NCBI GenBank assembly: GCA_030374765.1
Contig: JARGXX010000016.1
Span: 744,001-808,000, forward strand
DNA: 64,000 nucleotides
Source of the DNA: Agarophyton chilense
Taxonomy: Eukaryota > Rhodophyta > Florideophyceae > Gracilariales > Gracilariaceae
Direction: 5' to 3'
The notes under the pieces: model-generated
Seen by the model: the letters and a program-made list of their open reading frames with translations, nothing else
Database searches by the model: none
What the model was told of the DNA's origin: nothing
Program-made: the position numbers and the translations under genes
Shown here: in pieces, positions 54,414 through 63,333 of the stretch
Numbering within the stretch: the stretch's first letter is position 1
Layout: the number at the start of each line of letters is the position of its first letter

Positions 54414-56690
54414 GTAGTGTTTAATTGACGTAGATGGGTATGTATTTAAGGTATTTGAGAAAATGGGCGATGATAAACTTGCTCGTCACACATACTAAGA
54501 GCAACATGTCTTCCCATATACTGATGTCGACTTAATTAGGCTGCAGGAGTCCGAACTGACCCAGGTCCTCTGCTGGATACGCGTGTTTTGTGCTTCTGTG
54601 AGGCACCGGATGCATTTTTGCGTGGCGGCATGCTCTGCACGTTAGTTTGATATCAGCTGGCAGAGTGTGGGGCATGTACGGGAGTAGTCGTCTTGTTGCT
54701 TTGATTGCGAGCTTTTGAGGGTGGGAGTAGTTGAGCTTTAGATTCCAACCATGGGCATCGGTTTGTTATTTGTGGTTGTGTTTCTTTGATGCCTACTTGT
54801 GCATGTGTTGCATCGTATTTGTGGAGGTTGCGCTTTTCTTGGGTCGGGTGAAAGGAGGTGGTGTGGATAGATGTCTTGTTTTGGCGCTGACCTGTCGTGC
54901 TTAACGGGGGCGTCGGTACTGCTTGTGAATGGTATGGGAGAGTGTGGTTGTTTGTGGGATTGGAGTTTGTATGGGTGCGCTCCGGCAGTGTAGGTAGTGT
55001 TTTGTATTATTATTGTTGCCTTCAAGCGGCACTAGTTGGCGATCCATGGTTCTGTAGCTAGAATTTAGGGTGGGCTGTGTGACGTGTTTAAGACTTGACC
55101 TTGTGTGGCCATGAATTGGACTAAGCCATATCTTTTTGCCAGGTTTTGTTGGAGGTGCTTGTTCGCTACGGTGTGCTTCTGGAGGATCTAATTCTTGTTT
55201 GTTTTTAGGGGGAGGGTTCCACTGTGCGTGCATAGGGTCGGCTTGTTGATGGCAGAATGGGTTATAATATTTTGGCGTAGGAGTTTAATATTTGGATGTG
55301 GATGGATGATGTGTGTCGGATGTGCTCTGCTATCGAGTACAGACGTACCAGTGGATTACGTGTCCGTTTCTGATACTTAGTCGACCTGGTGGGGGGGTGG
55401 CGGAGTATAGTGTGTTGCGGGTGGGTGCAGCGTGAGCCCGTAGTGCAGGAGTGTGTAAAAGGGGTGTGGGAAAGAAAGTGCTGATGGTTGATGATGGTGA
55501 GGTGGGAATGCTGCTCCTGCCTCTGTGTAATGGGCCTGTCTTTTCATCTCTCTGTACATAGGATGACCTGAATCTCTAAATTGTTCATCGGTGTGATTGC
55601 AATGTATTTATTGTGATATATGGCACGAGTATAGTTGCTGATACGGGAATCGCTTGGTTTAATAGTTAGGCCTACTGTAGTGAGGGCGGTTGTTGTGGGG
55701 GCGTTGCCTTACTCCATAATCAACTGTGGATCGTTGAGATTGAATCAATATTGTATGAAGGCTGGGAGTTGGTTGACAGAGCGTTGTGAAGTATTTAGAA
55801 ATGCGCTTGAAATTCCGAATGAGGGAAGATTTGGTGGCCAGTATGTGTTTTCAAAATCGGGGCGAGTGCGAGCGCTGTGTTGGTTTTGAGGCCCATGGTA
55901 ATTAAATCGATAGTTTTATCTTCCTTAGTAATATTAGGATACTTAGCAGCTATCCTTTTCTGTCGTACGGTCATGTTTGCTGTGGGAGTACACATCTATT
56001 TTTTTGATGGCTTGAAATGGGATGGTTTTCGTTTCGGTTTTTACAAATTGGTGGGTTTCTTCGTTTTTTGGTTAGTTTGGTGGATAAACTACTGTCTAAA
56101 ACCGTAAATCGATGGAGGGTTGTAGGCTGCTATGAAGAGTATCATTATTTTGAAAATTACGCTGATCAGAATTGCTGATAGAAGATGGTACTTATTGTGC
56201 ATAAATAATTACAGGTTTTGGGTGTCGTCAGGGAATGAAAGGCTGCTTTCTGAGTGATCTGTTTCGTCAGAGATGACTGCATATATTTGAAAGAATAAAC
56301 ACCACGATGTAAAGTTGCTCAAACGTAATTGTGGGTTTTTGTGTGGGTTTTCTGTGTCTTTGATGAGTAGTGAAGGTGGTAGTAGGTTTGTGCGGTGATG
56401 GGTGGTGTCGCAACGTTTATGGTTGTTGGGTTTGCTAATGGAGTGGTTATCGATGTGTGGAATGTAAAGGTCTATGCGCAATTGGTGCCGTAGTTGGCGG
56501 GCAAGGTTGTTGATGGAATCTGTGTTGGTTTGGTTCGCGTCGAGGGTGATTGGGGTTTTTGCAATCAGGTCTGCGTTGGGTTCATAACCTGTGAGTGGAA
56601 GTCACTAGCGAGTTTACGGTAGGACATTGCTGCAAATATTGAAACAGTTGTGTGCATTATAATTACAGCATTACAGACCACTGCAGAAAT
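54414..56690. other. G+T-skewed stretch without a recognised gene
   Basis: From about 54600 to 56620 the plus strand is strongly enriched in G and T over C and A, in contrast with both flanks. Minus-strand frames read as Asn/Thr/His/Pro-rich peptides (for example 54901-55233 and 56209-56481). A plus-strand frame at 55877-56107 is hydrophobic. None carries a motif, and composition alone could produce them. It may be a transposon of an unknown type or a transcribed non-coding region. Confidence 0.35.
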
Positions 56691-56909
56691 TCTGCAAGAG
56701 CTTGTGACAAACAATGCTCAAATTTGACCGTTTAGCCACAACCCGTCTGTAAAGGCTGTGAACTACCCAATAAGTTCGCGCCAAAAGACGCCTCTTGTCC
56801 ATCCCTATGCAACGATAAGCCCTTCCATGCCTGAGGTTTTTTTGCAAGGCAGCAACACCCTCACCCCCAAAATGGGGGGTAAGGAACCAAACCAGGCTGA
56901 GTTTCCTAA

Positions 56910-58013
56910 GCCACCCCAGTCTCAATTCATCACCACACACCTGAGTCCCAACCTCTCCCCGACCTTCCACCTCTACCCACAACTGCAGCAGTCTCCTTTG
57001 TACCTCCTTTACCTTACCAACTCTCCCACCATCTCCCTCTATTCCCGAACCCCCTACCCGCTGCACCTGCTTCCCCTTCAGCCACGGACACTCTCGCATC
57101 GCCGCAACCATTGCGGTGCCCGTTGGAAACATCTGACGGCGCTAAAGATCCCTCCCCGGCTTCAAACAACAAGCAAAAAAGGGGGAGGGAGTCTGTCTTC
57201 ACGCCGGAGCAGGACTTGATGATCCTGCGGGAGGTGGCGGCTCAGAAAGCTCACATCGCGAGCTACGGTCAGAAGGGGAAGCAGTTTGAGTCCGTCAAGA
57301 ACGCGTTGGTGATATCTAAGAAGTTTAAGAAGGACCTAGAGGGCAAAAACGTTCAAGATCGCTACAATCGCCTTCAAAAGGATTTCAACAGTAGCGATCT
57401 GAAGCTCTCTAGGATGTCAGGGGTAGGTGGGGAGGTGACGGAAGCCGAGGAGCTGCTTTCAGCAATTCGATAGGCGACTGCTGATCTGACGAAGCAGAAG
57501 GAGTCCGAGAAGGAACGGGCAAAGGCTATTCAGAATCGGAAGCTTTCCGCTGGGCGTCGTACCGTAGAAATGGCTATAAGTAGAAGGAAAAAGAGCAGTT
57601 CGGGAGAAACCGGCGAAGAATTTAGCGGCGCAGAGGATGTTGGGGGTGCGTCTGTTGATTCACCGGAGGATGTAGACGACGGAAACGGCGATGGTAGTCG
57701 ACGTGTGAAACGCCAAAGGCGTAGCAAGCGAGCCGCGTCATCTGACTTTGGCCTCGACCTGGCTTCTTTTGGAGATGCCATATATGCCTCCGATACCGCT
57801 CAATTGAGTTTGGAAGAGCAGAAGCTTGCACTTGAACGCGACAGACTCACACTTGAGCTTGAGGAGCGAGAAAAAGACCGCATCGAGCGACGCAACGAGA
57901 TGAAACATGAGCGGGAAATGAGGCGCGATGAACGGGAATCACAGAGCAAGGTAGAGTTGGAGAAGTTTAAGCTGATGATGGACATGTTCCGTAGTAAAAT
58001 AGAAAAAGAATAA
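56910..58013 (+). pseudogene. Harbinger Myb/SANT-like DNA-binding protein
   Basis: One phase stays open from 56910 to 58013 except for a TAG at 57471-57473. There is no ATG in this phase at the 5' side. The likely start (ATG at 56827) is in another phase, so the 5' part is also shifted. The Pro-rich start is followed by the Myb/SANT-like domain: SVFTPEQDLMILREVAAQKAHIASYG (about 57190-57270), then VQDRYNRLQKDF and RMSGVGGEVTEAEELLSAI. The second half has an acidic Ser/Gly region, a basic patch (RRVKRQRRSKRA) and a long charged coiled coil (about 57810-58010). An AATAAA signal overlaps the stop codon. It would bind the element ends for the transposase opposite. Confidence 0.75.
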
Positions 58014-58236
58014 ACACAGCATCAAACTGTTTCGTCCTCCAAACTTCCACACCTCCACCACGTCTTCACTTCAACATCCCGGCGTTCACTAAGCACCCAA
58101 AACCCCCCTGAGCTGCCCGACACCCCCCGTAGAGACCCACAACGCACCACAGCATCAGCGGCTGGGGCTCCGCCCCGATCCCCGCTCCTCGCGGAAGGCC
58201 GCGATTTTCCCTACGACCACGCTCCCTCGTCCCGCG

Positions 58237-59334
58237 TTACTCATCCTTATGTGCAAGGTATTCGTCAAGGGACGGCGGCTCGCATTCGAAGTACTGCGAC
58301 TCCGTGTTGTGGTGCCTGCAGTTCTTAATGTTGGCAAGCAACATGGCCGCACTGTACACAAGTCCGACTGGTGACTGCCGGATTCTCATCTTGCGCTTGA
58401 AGTCCACCGTACTCCAGTGGAACTTAGCCTCCATAAAAATCCATTCCACACATACCCTTACCTTGCTCATCGCTGCATTAAACGCCTGCATCTTCTCTGA
58501 CAGCACTGCACCTTGAAATGGGACCTCCAGATATACCCTAAAGTTATAACCACTATCGCCGTATATACAGAACTGATACTCACTACCTAGCAATGATGTC
58601 TCTAGTTGTCTATCCATCTCACTATTGACATAAAGTGTCCAGTCATGACGACGTCCTTCAACAGGTCCGTGGGCATGTTGTATCAACCCGTCTGGGGACA
58701 TCACCACTTGGAACTTCAGGGCATACTTCTTCTTGTGGTCATTATATACTGCATTTTGTAGATCATGTCCTCCAGGTCTTGCAACGCCGATGACTGTTCC
58801 GTCGACAAAGCCAACACAATTGTCCAAGGCACCACTTTTCCCCTCCACAGCGGCAGCGTACCTCCACCCATGTTGCTGGATAAACCGAGGACAAATGTCC
58901 TTACTTAAAAGGTGCCCACGTGCCTCATAGAACTCTTCGAGCGCCTCCCAAAATATTTCGGACAGTTGCGAGTAGTGTTTACCGAATAGGAGCTCTAAAT
59001 CTTTCCATCGGCAAGGCGACGCGAAACGACGAAGCAGTACACAAGTAGATAAGAAAGGGTTAGTTCTATAACTGTTATGCTGCGTGCTAGTACCTGTAGA
59101 CGGCCATGATATAGCATCTATGATTTCAGGCATATCACGCTTGCAAAAACTGAAGTACAGTAGACACTGTTCGTCAGTTAGCGCGTTAAAGTTAAAGGTA
59201 AAGTCTGAGGAGGATATACGGCTGACTAGTAACCGTCTCAGCGCATAATCGAGGGCAAAGGACTGAAACATAGCAGTAGCTTTATAAAGAAGGCTACTGT
59301 TAGTTGTAGTTGTCGTCCTATTGTTTCGCCGCAT
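58237..59334 (-). CDS. Harbinger (DDE_Tnp_4) transposase
   Basis: This intact frame of 365 codons starts at the ATG at 59334; upstream only a TTG is in phase. After an N-terminal helical region (DLELLFGKHYSQLSEIFWEAL) comes the DDE core. It has VGFVDGTVIGVARPGG (Asp about 178), HGPVEGRRHDWTLY, CIYGDSGYNFRVYLEVPFQ (Asp about 260) and MSKVRVCVEWIFMEAKFHW (Glu about 297). The spacing and the final block (SPVGLVYSAAMLLANIKNC) are those of PIF/Harbinger and of the HARBI1 proteins derived from it. Length is normal for the family. It could be active if its partner were supplied elsewhere. Domestication is possible but is not suggested by the context, since the partner gene still lies next to it. Confidence 0.9.
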   Translation of the reverse strand: MRRNNRTTTTTNSSLLYKATAMFQSFALDYALRRLLVSRISSSDFTFNFNALTDEQCLLYFSFCKRDMPEIIDAISWPSTGTSTQHNSYRTNPFLSTCVLLRRFASPCRWKDLELLFGKHYSQLSEIFWEALEEFYEARGHLLSKDICPRFIQQHGWRYAAAVEGKSGALDNCVGFVDGTVIGVARPGGHDLQNAVYNDHKKKYALKFQVVMSPDGLIQHAHGPVEGRRHDWTLYVNSEMDRQLETSLLGSEYQFCIYGDSGYNFRVYLEVPFQGAVLSEKMQAFNAAMSKVRVCVEWIFMEAKFHWSTVDFKRKMRIRQSPVGLVYSAAMLLANIKNCRHHNTESQYFECEPPSLDEYLAHKDE

Positions 59335-59460
59335 ACGTCTGCGCGCGACGAGTTGCAATGCGACTTGCTAGCCGACGGCGCTTCGCACTTGGAGATGTTT
59401 GGCATGGTTCTTTTGTCGATGCAAAGGAATGATGTGGGGAATAATGCTAGCAAGCGGTAG

Positions 59461-59620
59461 TGCTACAGATGATGTGCCAGTACGATGGTGCGAGTACGAG
59501 GGGGCTAATACTCAGGGAGCTTTTTGCATTGCTCATTTTTTGCCATGCCGCAACGTTTGGCTTCTGCAGTAATTTAACTGATGCGCAAAACTTGTGAGGA
59601 TTGTCTAATGCACACAAGTA
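59461..59620. other. Spacer between Harbinger and Tc1 elements
   Basis: This is non-coding. At 59585-59599 it carries GCAAAACTTGTGAGG, which recurs inverted just beyond the other side of the Tc1 element (60920-60934). The dinucleotide TA at 59619-59620 is the Tc1 target. Confidence 0.5.
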
Positions 59621-59750
59621 AAGTCTGTTTCAAAATCATATCCCTCGCGCAATTTTTCCAAAAATCGACGTTTTGGCTACAGTAAAACTAACAAAATCAG
59701 TGTGAAAAAATTTTCAAGTAAAAAAACTGTTTCAAAATCATAACTTTTAT
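59621..59750. repeat. Left terminal inverted repeat of Tc1 (two direct repeats)
   Basis: The outer motif is CTGTTTCAAAATCATATCCC near 59625 and the inner motif is CTGTTTCAAAATCATAACTT near 59727. In related elements these are transposase binding sites. Confidence 0.8.
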
Positions 59751-59776
59751 TGCATCCTTTTTATTCTAACGCGAGT

Positions 59777-60769
59777 TTAGTAGTTTATTTTTGCTCCTCT
59801 AGCCTGTATAACACTTATACAACGCGTTGGCATTGATTCTATAAAAGGATTGATAGCATTACAGTCAATCTTTTCCCAGCAATCTTTGATACAATTTTTC
59901 AGATCAAAAACTGTATCAAATTGCCTTCCTTTCCCATAAACCATTCGGGCCAACATTCCCCAAATGTTTTCGATAGGGTTGAGGTCAGGAGAGCGCGCAG
60001 GCCATTCCATAACCGAGATATTTAGACTATTGAACCACTGTTTCAAAGAATTAGACTTATGCACAGGTGCATTATCTTGCTGAAAAATGAATTCTTCTCC
60101 GTGCATACAGTATGAAAAAGGTAAAAGATAGTTTTCTAGAACCTCAGCATACTTCTCAGAGTTCATTGTAGTTTCAACAAAAGCCATATCAGTTGCTCCT
60201 TTCGTGGATATTCCAGCCCAAACCATTATTGATGCGCCTCCTGAATGCCTAATCACAAATTCCTTCTTTTCTTTTCGTAGATCATGCCAATAAAATTTAT
60301 AGCAATCTGGACCATCAAGGTTAAACTTTTTTTCGTCGGAAAAGATAACATTATTCCATTCCGTTTTCCAATAAGCCTTTTGAGCACACAATTCAACCCA
60401 ATTTTTCTTGTGATTATCTTTTAAAAAAGTGGTCCTCACTTTTGTGTACTTGAACATATTTTGACGGTTGACTTCACGACATATTATAGATCTTGATAGA
60501 GAAAATTTTAGATTTTTGACAATTTTCCCGCAAGATAAAGTGTTGTGGCATAGTCCTCGCTTAATTCCACGCTTATCGGTCTGGGATAGTGACGTAGGAC
60601 GGCCGGATGAACGCTTTGTTCCGTATGTAGCGGGGTTTTTGATGAAGTTGCTGATTGTTTTTGGGCTGCGCTTGATTTTCCGGGCTATATCTGCTGGAAT
60701 CATACCCTGACCTACTAATTCCATGATTTCCAGCTGTTAAGAGCGTGTCAGAGGTGCGCCACGAGCCAT
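59777..60769 (-). pseudogene. Tc1-family transposase (DD34E), one early stop
   Basis: The frame from the ATG at 60769 reads MARGAPLTRS, meets TAA at 60737-60739, then continues in phase to 59777. An in-phase ATG at 60724 leaves 315 intact residues. The helix-turn-helix is ELVGQGMIPADIARKIKRSPKTISNFI, followed by GRPTSLSQTDKR. The catalytic core shows VIFSDEKKFNLDGPD, FIFQQDNAPVHKS and WPARSPDLNPIENIWG. Thirty-four residues separate the second Asp from the Glu, so this is DD34E, the Tc1 type. A start at 60724 would lose about 14 residues just before the first helix-turn-helix, so residual activity cannot be excluded. An apparently recent arrival. Confidence 0.9.
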
Positions 60770-60789
60770 AATTGAGCGAATGATTGTAT

Positions 60790-60917
60790 AAAGGATATAC
60801 TTTTGAAACAGTGTTATTGACTTGGTGGTTTTTATTTGTTGTGAAATGTGCTCTACAGTACGTGAAATGCCTTTTTGGCGCAGTTTTTGTAAAGGGATAT
60901 GTTTTTGAAACGCACTG
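60790..60917. repeat. Right terminal inverted repeat of Tc1 (two direct repeats)
   Basis: The inner motif is GGATATACTTTTGAAACAG near 60793 and the outer motif is GGGATATGTTTTTGAAACGC near 60894. Both are inverted relative to the left repeats. The element ends CACTG before TA. Confidence 0.8.
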
Positions 60918-61190
60918 TACCTCACAAGTTTTGCAGAAAACTCCTACCGTAAGATCCCTACTGTCTCTCTTTTACTCGTCTCTCGCCGTCGTCGTACTGC
61001 TTTGTGGTGCTGTGCATTGTAATGCTGTTTGACAGTTTTTTGTATATAGATATTTCAAATTACAAATTATTTTAAAAATACTAAGCATAATCTCTCTCCC
61101 TACTAGTCACGCCGATTTGTTTTTAGTTGATTAACTGTACACATTAAAAGACTACACGAAAGAAGAGCTTAAACGAGTGGGGTTCAAATG
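60918..61190. other. Spacer at the 3' side of the metalloprotease-like gene
   Basis: AT-rich DNA with no gene. It begins with the inverted flank CCTCACAAGTTTTGC (60920-60934) and probably includes the 3' untranslated region of the minus-strand gene ending at 61191. Confidence 0.4.
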
Positions 61191-62579
61191 CTACTGAGAA
61201 ATATTGGTATCTCGATTAGGGACTTGATATTCCAAAACAGTGAATTCATGTTCCTCAATTGCAAGGTCTCGAATATCAAACTCATGGTGGTCTACAGAGA
61301 ATTCATCATCAATGAGAATTTCTCCACTTGACGCAATGCTGGACCGTTTCCCGTGAGAGGTACCACTACTAAAAAGACTTTTCCTCATCTTCATGTGTCT
61401 TCCGACGGCAGCAACAAGCCCAAGTACGAGAGAGATGCAAGCCAAAGCACCAGCCCCACAAGCAACGATTATCGCCCATTTCGGAATGTGAAAGGTTGAT
61501 GGAGCCTCGCGTTTTGTATCATTTCGCACATCTTTGGGAGCCTTCCCAACCGCCCCCGGCGAAGAAATCTTGTTCGACATCGTTGCTTGATGTGCCATGG
61601 GGTTTGCCAAAGGAAATTCACAATGTTTGGCGCCGCGATGATTTGGATCGAGTATCGCTTTTTGGATCTGGAGCACTTCTCTGCTGATCGTATGGTCTTG
61701 GAAACCAGCTGGAATCGAGTAACTCATTACGTCGTCATCATAACCATGTGAACTTACGGTATGATATATGGAACTCTTGATGCTGTAACTTTCAGGGGCG
61801 TAAAGTGGAATGCGCACACCTGATTCAGGATCGTGAAAGAATAAGCGGTGGTTGGTGACAGACTCGGCAAGAAGTTGACCATTCGTTGCATTCGAAGATA
61901 AAGCTAGCTCCGAATCCTCAAGGTAATCCAACACAGCGCAATTGTCTTGATTAGCAAGAAAGAGGTCGAATCGAGCGGGGTAGCCATCTAAGAGAAATGC
62001 ATGCTGCGCTTCCAGGCTTGAAGAGTCAATCGTAATGGCTCCGGAGAAGATTAAATTATGATAGACTTCGTGCAGCATTACGGTAACAATGTCGTACACG
62101 TCATCCGGGGTGTGTTCTTGTAGGTTGACATGCCAAGGAGTGGCATGATTTACCTTTACCAACACATCGTACTTGTCGAAACCTGTCTCACGGGCGTTCA
62201 AATCGACGGAGGTCATAGCTTCTGCAGCAGCAATGGGTAACAGTTCCCGGTCAGGAGAGGCATCAAAACGGACGAAGAGCACACCTCCACCAGTTGCCAG
62301 TGCATTAGGCGGTCCCAAGTCTGTAAACGTGACGCGAGTGTTTACGACAACCTTCGAAGTCCATGCATTAGATAATATATTGAAAGCGTATTGCAAAGCG
62401 GGAAAGACATTAGAATCGTTGTGGATTCCATAAATATCAACGCGGTAAGTGGATGCGTTTCCGAAGGCGTGCAAGGTTCTGGCATAGTGTGTATCCGATG
62501 CAGGCTTATCGATTTGCGCGCATACTACATGCATCAACTTCAACGTCAGCAGCAGTGCTGCGATGGGCACAGAGCGCAT
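61191..62579 (-). CDS. Type I membrane protein with metzincin-like zinc site
   Basis: This intact intronless frame of 462 codons starts at an ATG at 62579. Residues 1-21 are a signal peptide (IAALLLTLKLMHVVCA). The ectodomain contains the zinc-protease motif HEVYH (170-174) followed by NLIFSG. Further on, IYH (His273) precedes DDDVMSYS (Met285) and a terminal helix (REVLQIQKAIL). This layout resembles a third zinc ligand and Met-turn of leishmanolysin-like or bacterial metzincins; I infer the fold and have not proven it. Several Asn-X-Ser/Thr sites are present. A membrane helix (about 368-391, WAIIVACGAGALACISLVLGLVAAV) leads to a cytoplasmic tail of about 70 residues: first KMRK with Ser/Lys, then acidic with repeated HEF phrases (HHEFD, EHEFT). 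The likely role is a cell-surface protease or shedding enzyme. It diverges from the gene at 63334. Confidence 0.8.
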   Translation of the reverse strand: MRSVPIAALLLTLKLMHVVCAQIDKPASDTHYARTLHAFGNASTYRVDIYGIHNDSNVFPALQYAFNILSNAWTSKVVVNTRVTFTDLGPPNALATGGGVLFVRFDASPDRELLPIAAAEAMTSVDLNARETGFDKYDVLVKVNHATPWHVNLQEHTPDDVYDIVTVMLHEVYHNLIFSGAITIDSSSLEAQHAFLLDGYPARFDLFLANQDNCAVLDYLEDSELALSSNATNGQLLAESVTNHRLFFHDPESGVRIPLYAPESYSIKSSIYHTVSSHGYDDDVMSYSIPAGFQDHTISREVLQIQKAILDPNHRGAKHCEFPLANPMAHQATMSNKISSPGAVGKAPKDVRNDTKREAPSTFHIPKWAIIVACGAGALACISLVLGLVAAVGRHMKMRKSLFSSGTSHGKRSSIASSGEILIDDEFSVDHHEFDIRDLAIEEHEFTVLEYQVPNRDTNISQ

Positions 62580-63333
62580 GGGAGCAGAAAGATACAGCTC
62601 CTCAACTAAGGCTCATGCGCGGGAATAGCGAACGCAGCCGCGGATTCGGTAAGGAAAGGAGTGAAATCAAGCCTGGGAGACGGTTGCGGGGCGTAGAGGG
62701 TCATGCTCTTGGAGGAGGCTATGGGCCGTGCAGATTCAGAATGGACTGTTGTGTATGGTGGGAATGAACAGCCACGCGGGGCAGACGGTGACGAGCGCGT
62801 TCAAAGGCATGAAGAGGGCGTTAGCAGCGCGGAACTGGCAACGTACAGGCGGCGGCAATGCATAAGAGGGGGGTTGCTCTCCATAACGCGCGCGACGGCT
62901 TTCGCCACATTCTCCATGGACTTCGATACGGTCATGACGTCGGGGCAAGACCTGAATGCGAGGTGACAAGTCTCGGCTTTCGGGTTTGTCACAGGGTTTC
63001 TAAAGTTTCTGAAGTTGAGTTGGCATCTTTCTTGCCCTGGTGCTGAACACGTCACACGGCGCGGATTACGTACTGCATTAATCTGTCCACGTCGAGCAGA
63101 ACACATGCCCGCCTGTTGACAGGAACGTTTCAAAATTTGAGGACATGAGGATAGATACTCATCCATTCCCAGAATCATTCTCCGTCCGTCCCCCTTCGTG
63201 TCCTCCCTTGTGCCGCGCCGCATCCCTGCTTCCGTCTGACGTCAATTCCCTGCTCTCCACGCTCTCCACTACCGCTAGCCCTACCACCAGCCCTCCTTGT
63301 TCGCTGCACCCCTTCCGCTCACAACCATCCGCC
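62580..63333. promoter_or_regulatory. Divergent intergenic and promoter region
   Basis: These 754 bases separate two divergent host genes and must hold both promoters. Frames on both strands here overlap and lack motifs. The last about 160 bases before the right-hand gene are pyrimidine-rich, like a 5' leader. No TATA box in a convincing place was seen for either gene. Confidence 0.45.

Larger units (their letters stand above)
56820..59460. mobile_element. PIF/Harbinger DNA transposon with both genes
   Basis: Two convergent genes mark a Harbinger element: a Myb/SANT-like protein on the plus strand (56910-58013) and a DDE transposase on the minus strand (58237-59334), 223 bases apart at their stops. 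In this superfamily the two proteins act together, the Myb-like one binding the element ends and carrying the transposase into the nucleus. Terminal inverted repeats and the 3-bp target site could not be found by eye, so the bounds are approximate. The transposase is intact; the partner gene has one internal stop. Confidence 0.8.
59621..60917 (-). mobile_element. Tc1/mariner transposon with doubled terminal repeats
   Basis: This 1297-bp element lies between TA dinucleotides (59619-59620 and 60918-60919). Its ends are inverted repeats of about 130 bp. Each holds two direct copies of the binding-site-like motif GTTTCAAAA(T/A)CATA(T/A): at about 59626-59645 and 59727-59750 on the left, and inverted at 60790-60813 and 60894-60917 on the right. 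This is the IR/DR layout of Sleeping Beauty-like Tc1 elements. The transposase on the minus strand fills the inside and has a single stop near its start. Confidence 0.9.

Noticed and set aside
55877-56107. A small multi-span membrane protein
   Set aside because: The hydrophobic reading follows from the G+T-rich strand composition, and no homologous motif or start context supports it.
62453-63223. Frames on both strands in the divergent intergenic region
   Set aside because: Their phases overlap on both strands, with no motif and no plausible start. The interval is needed for the promoters of the two flanking genes.
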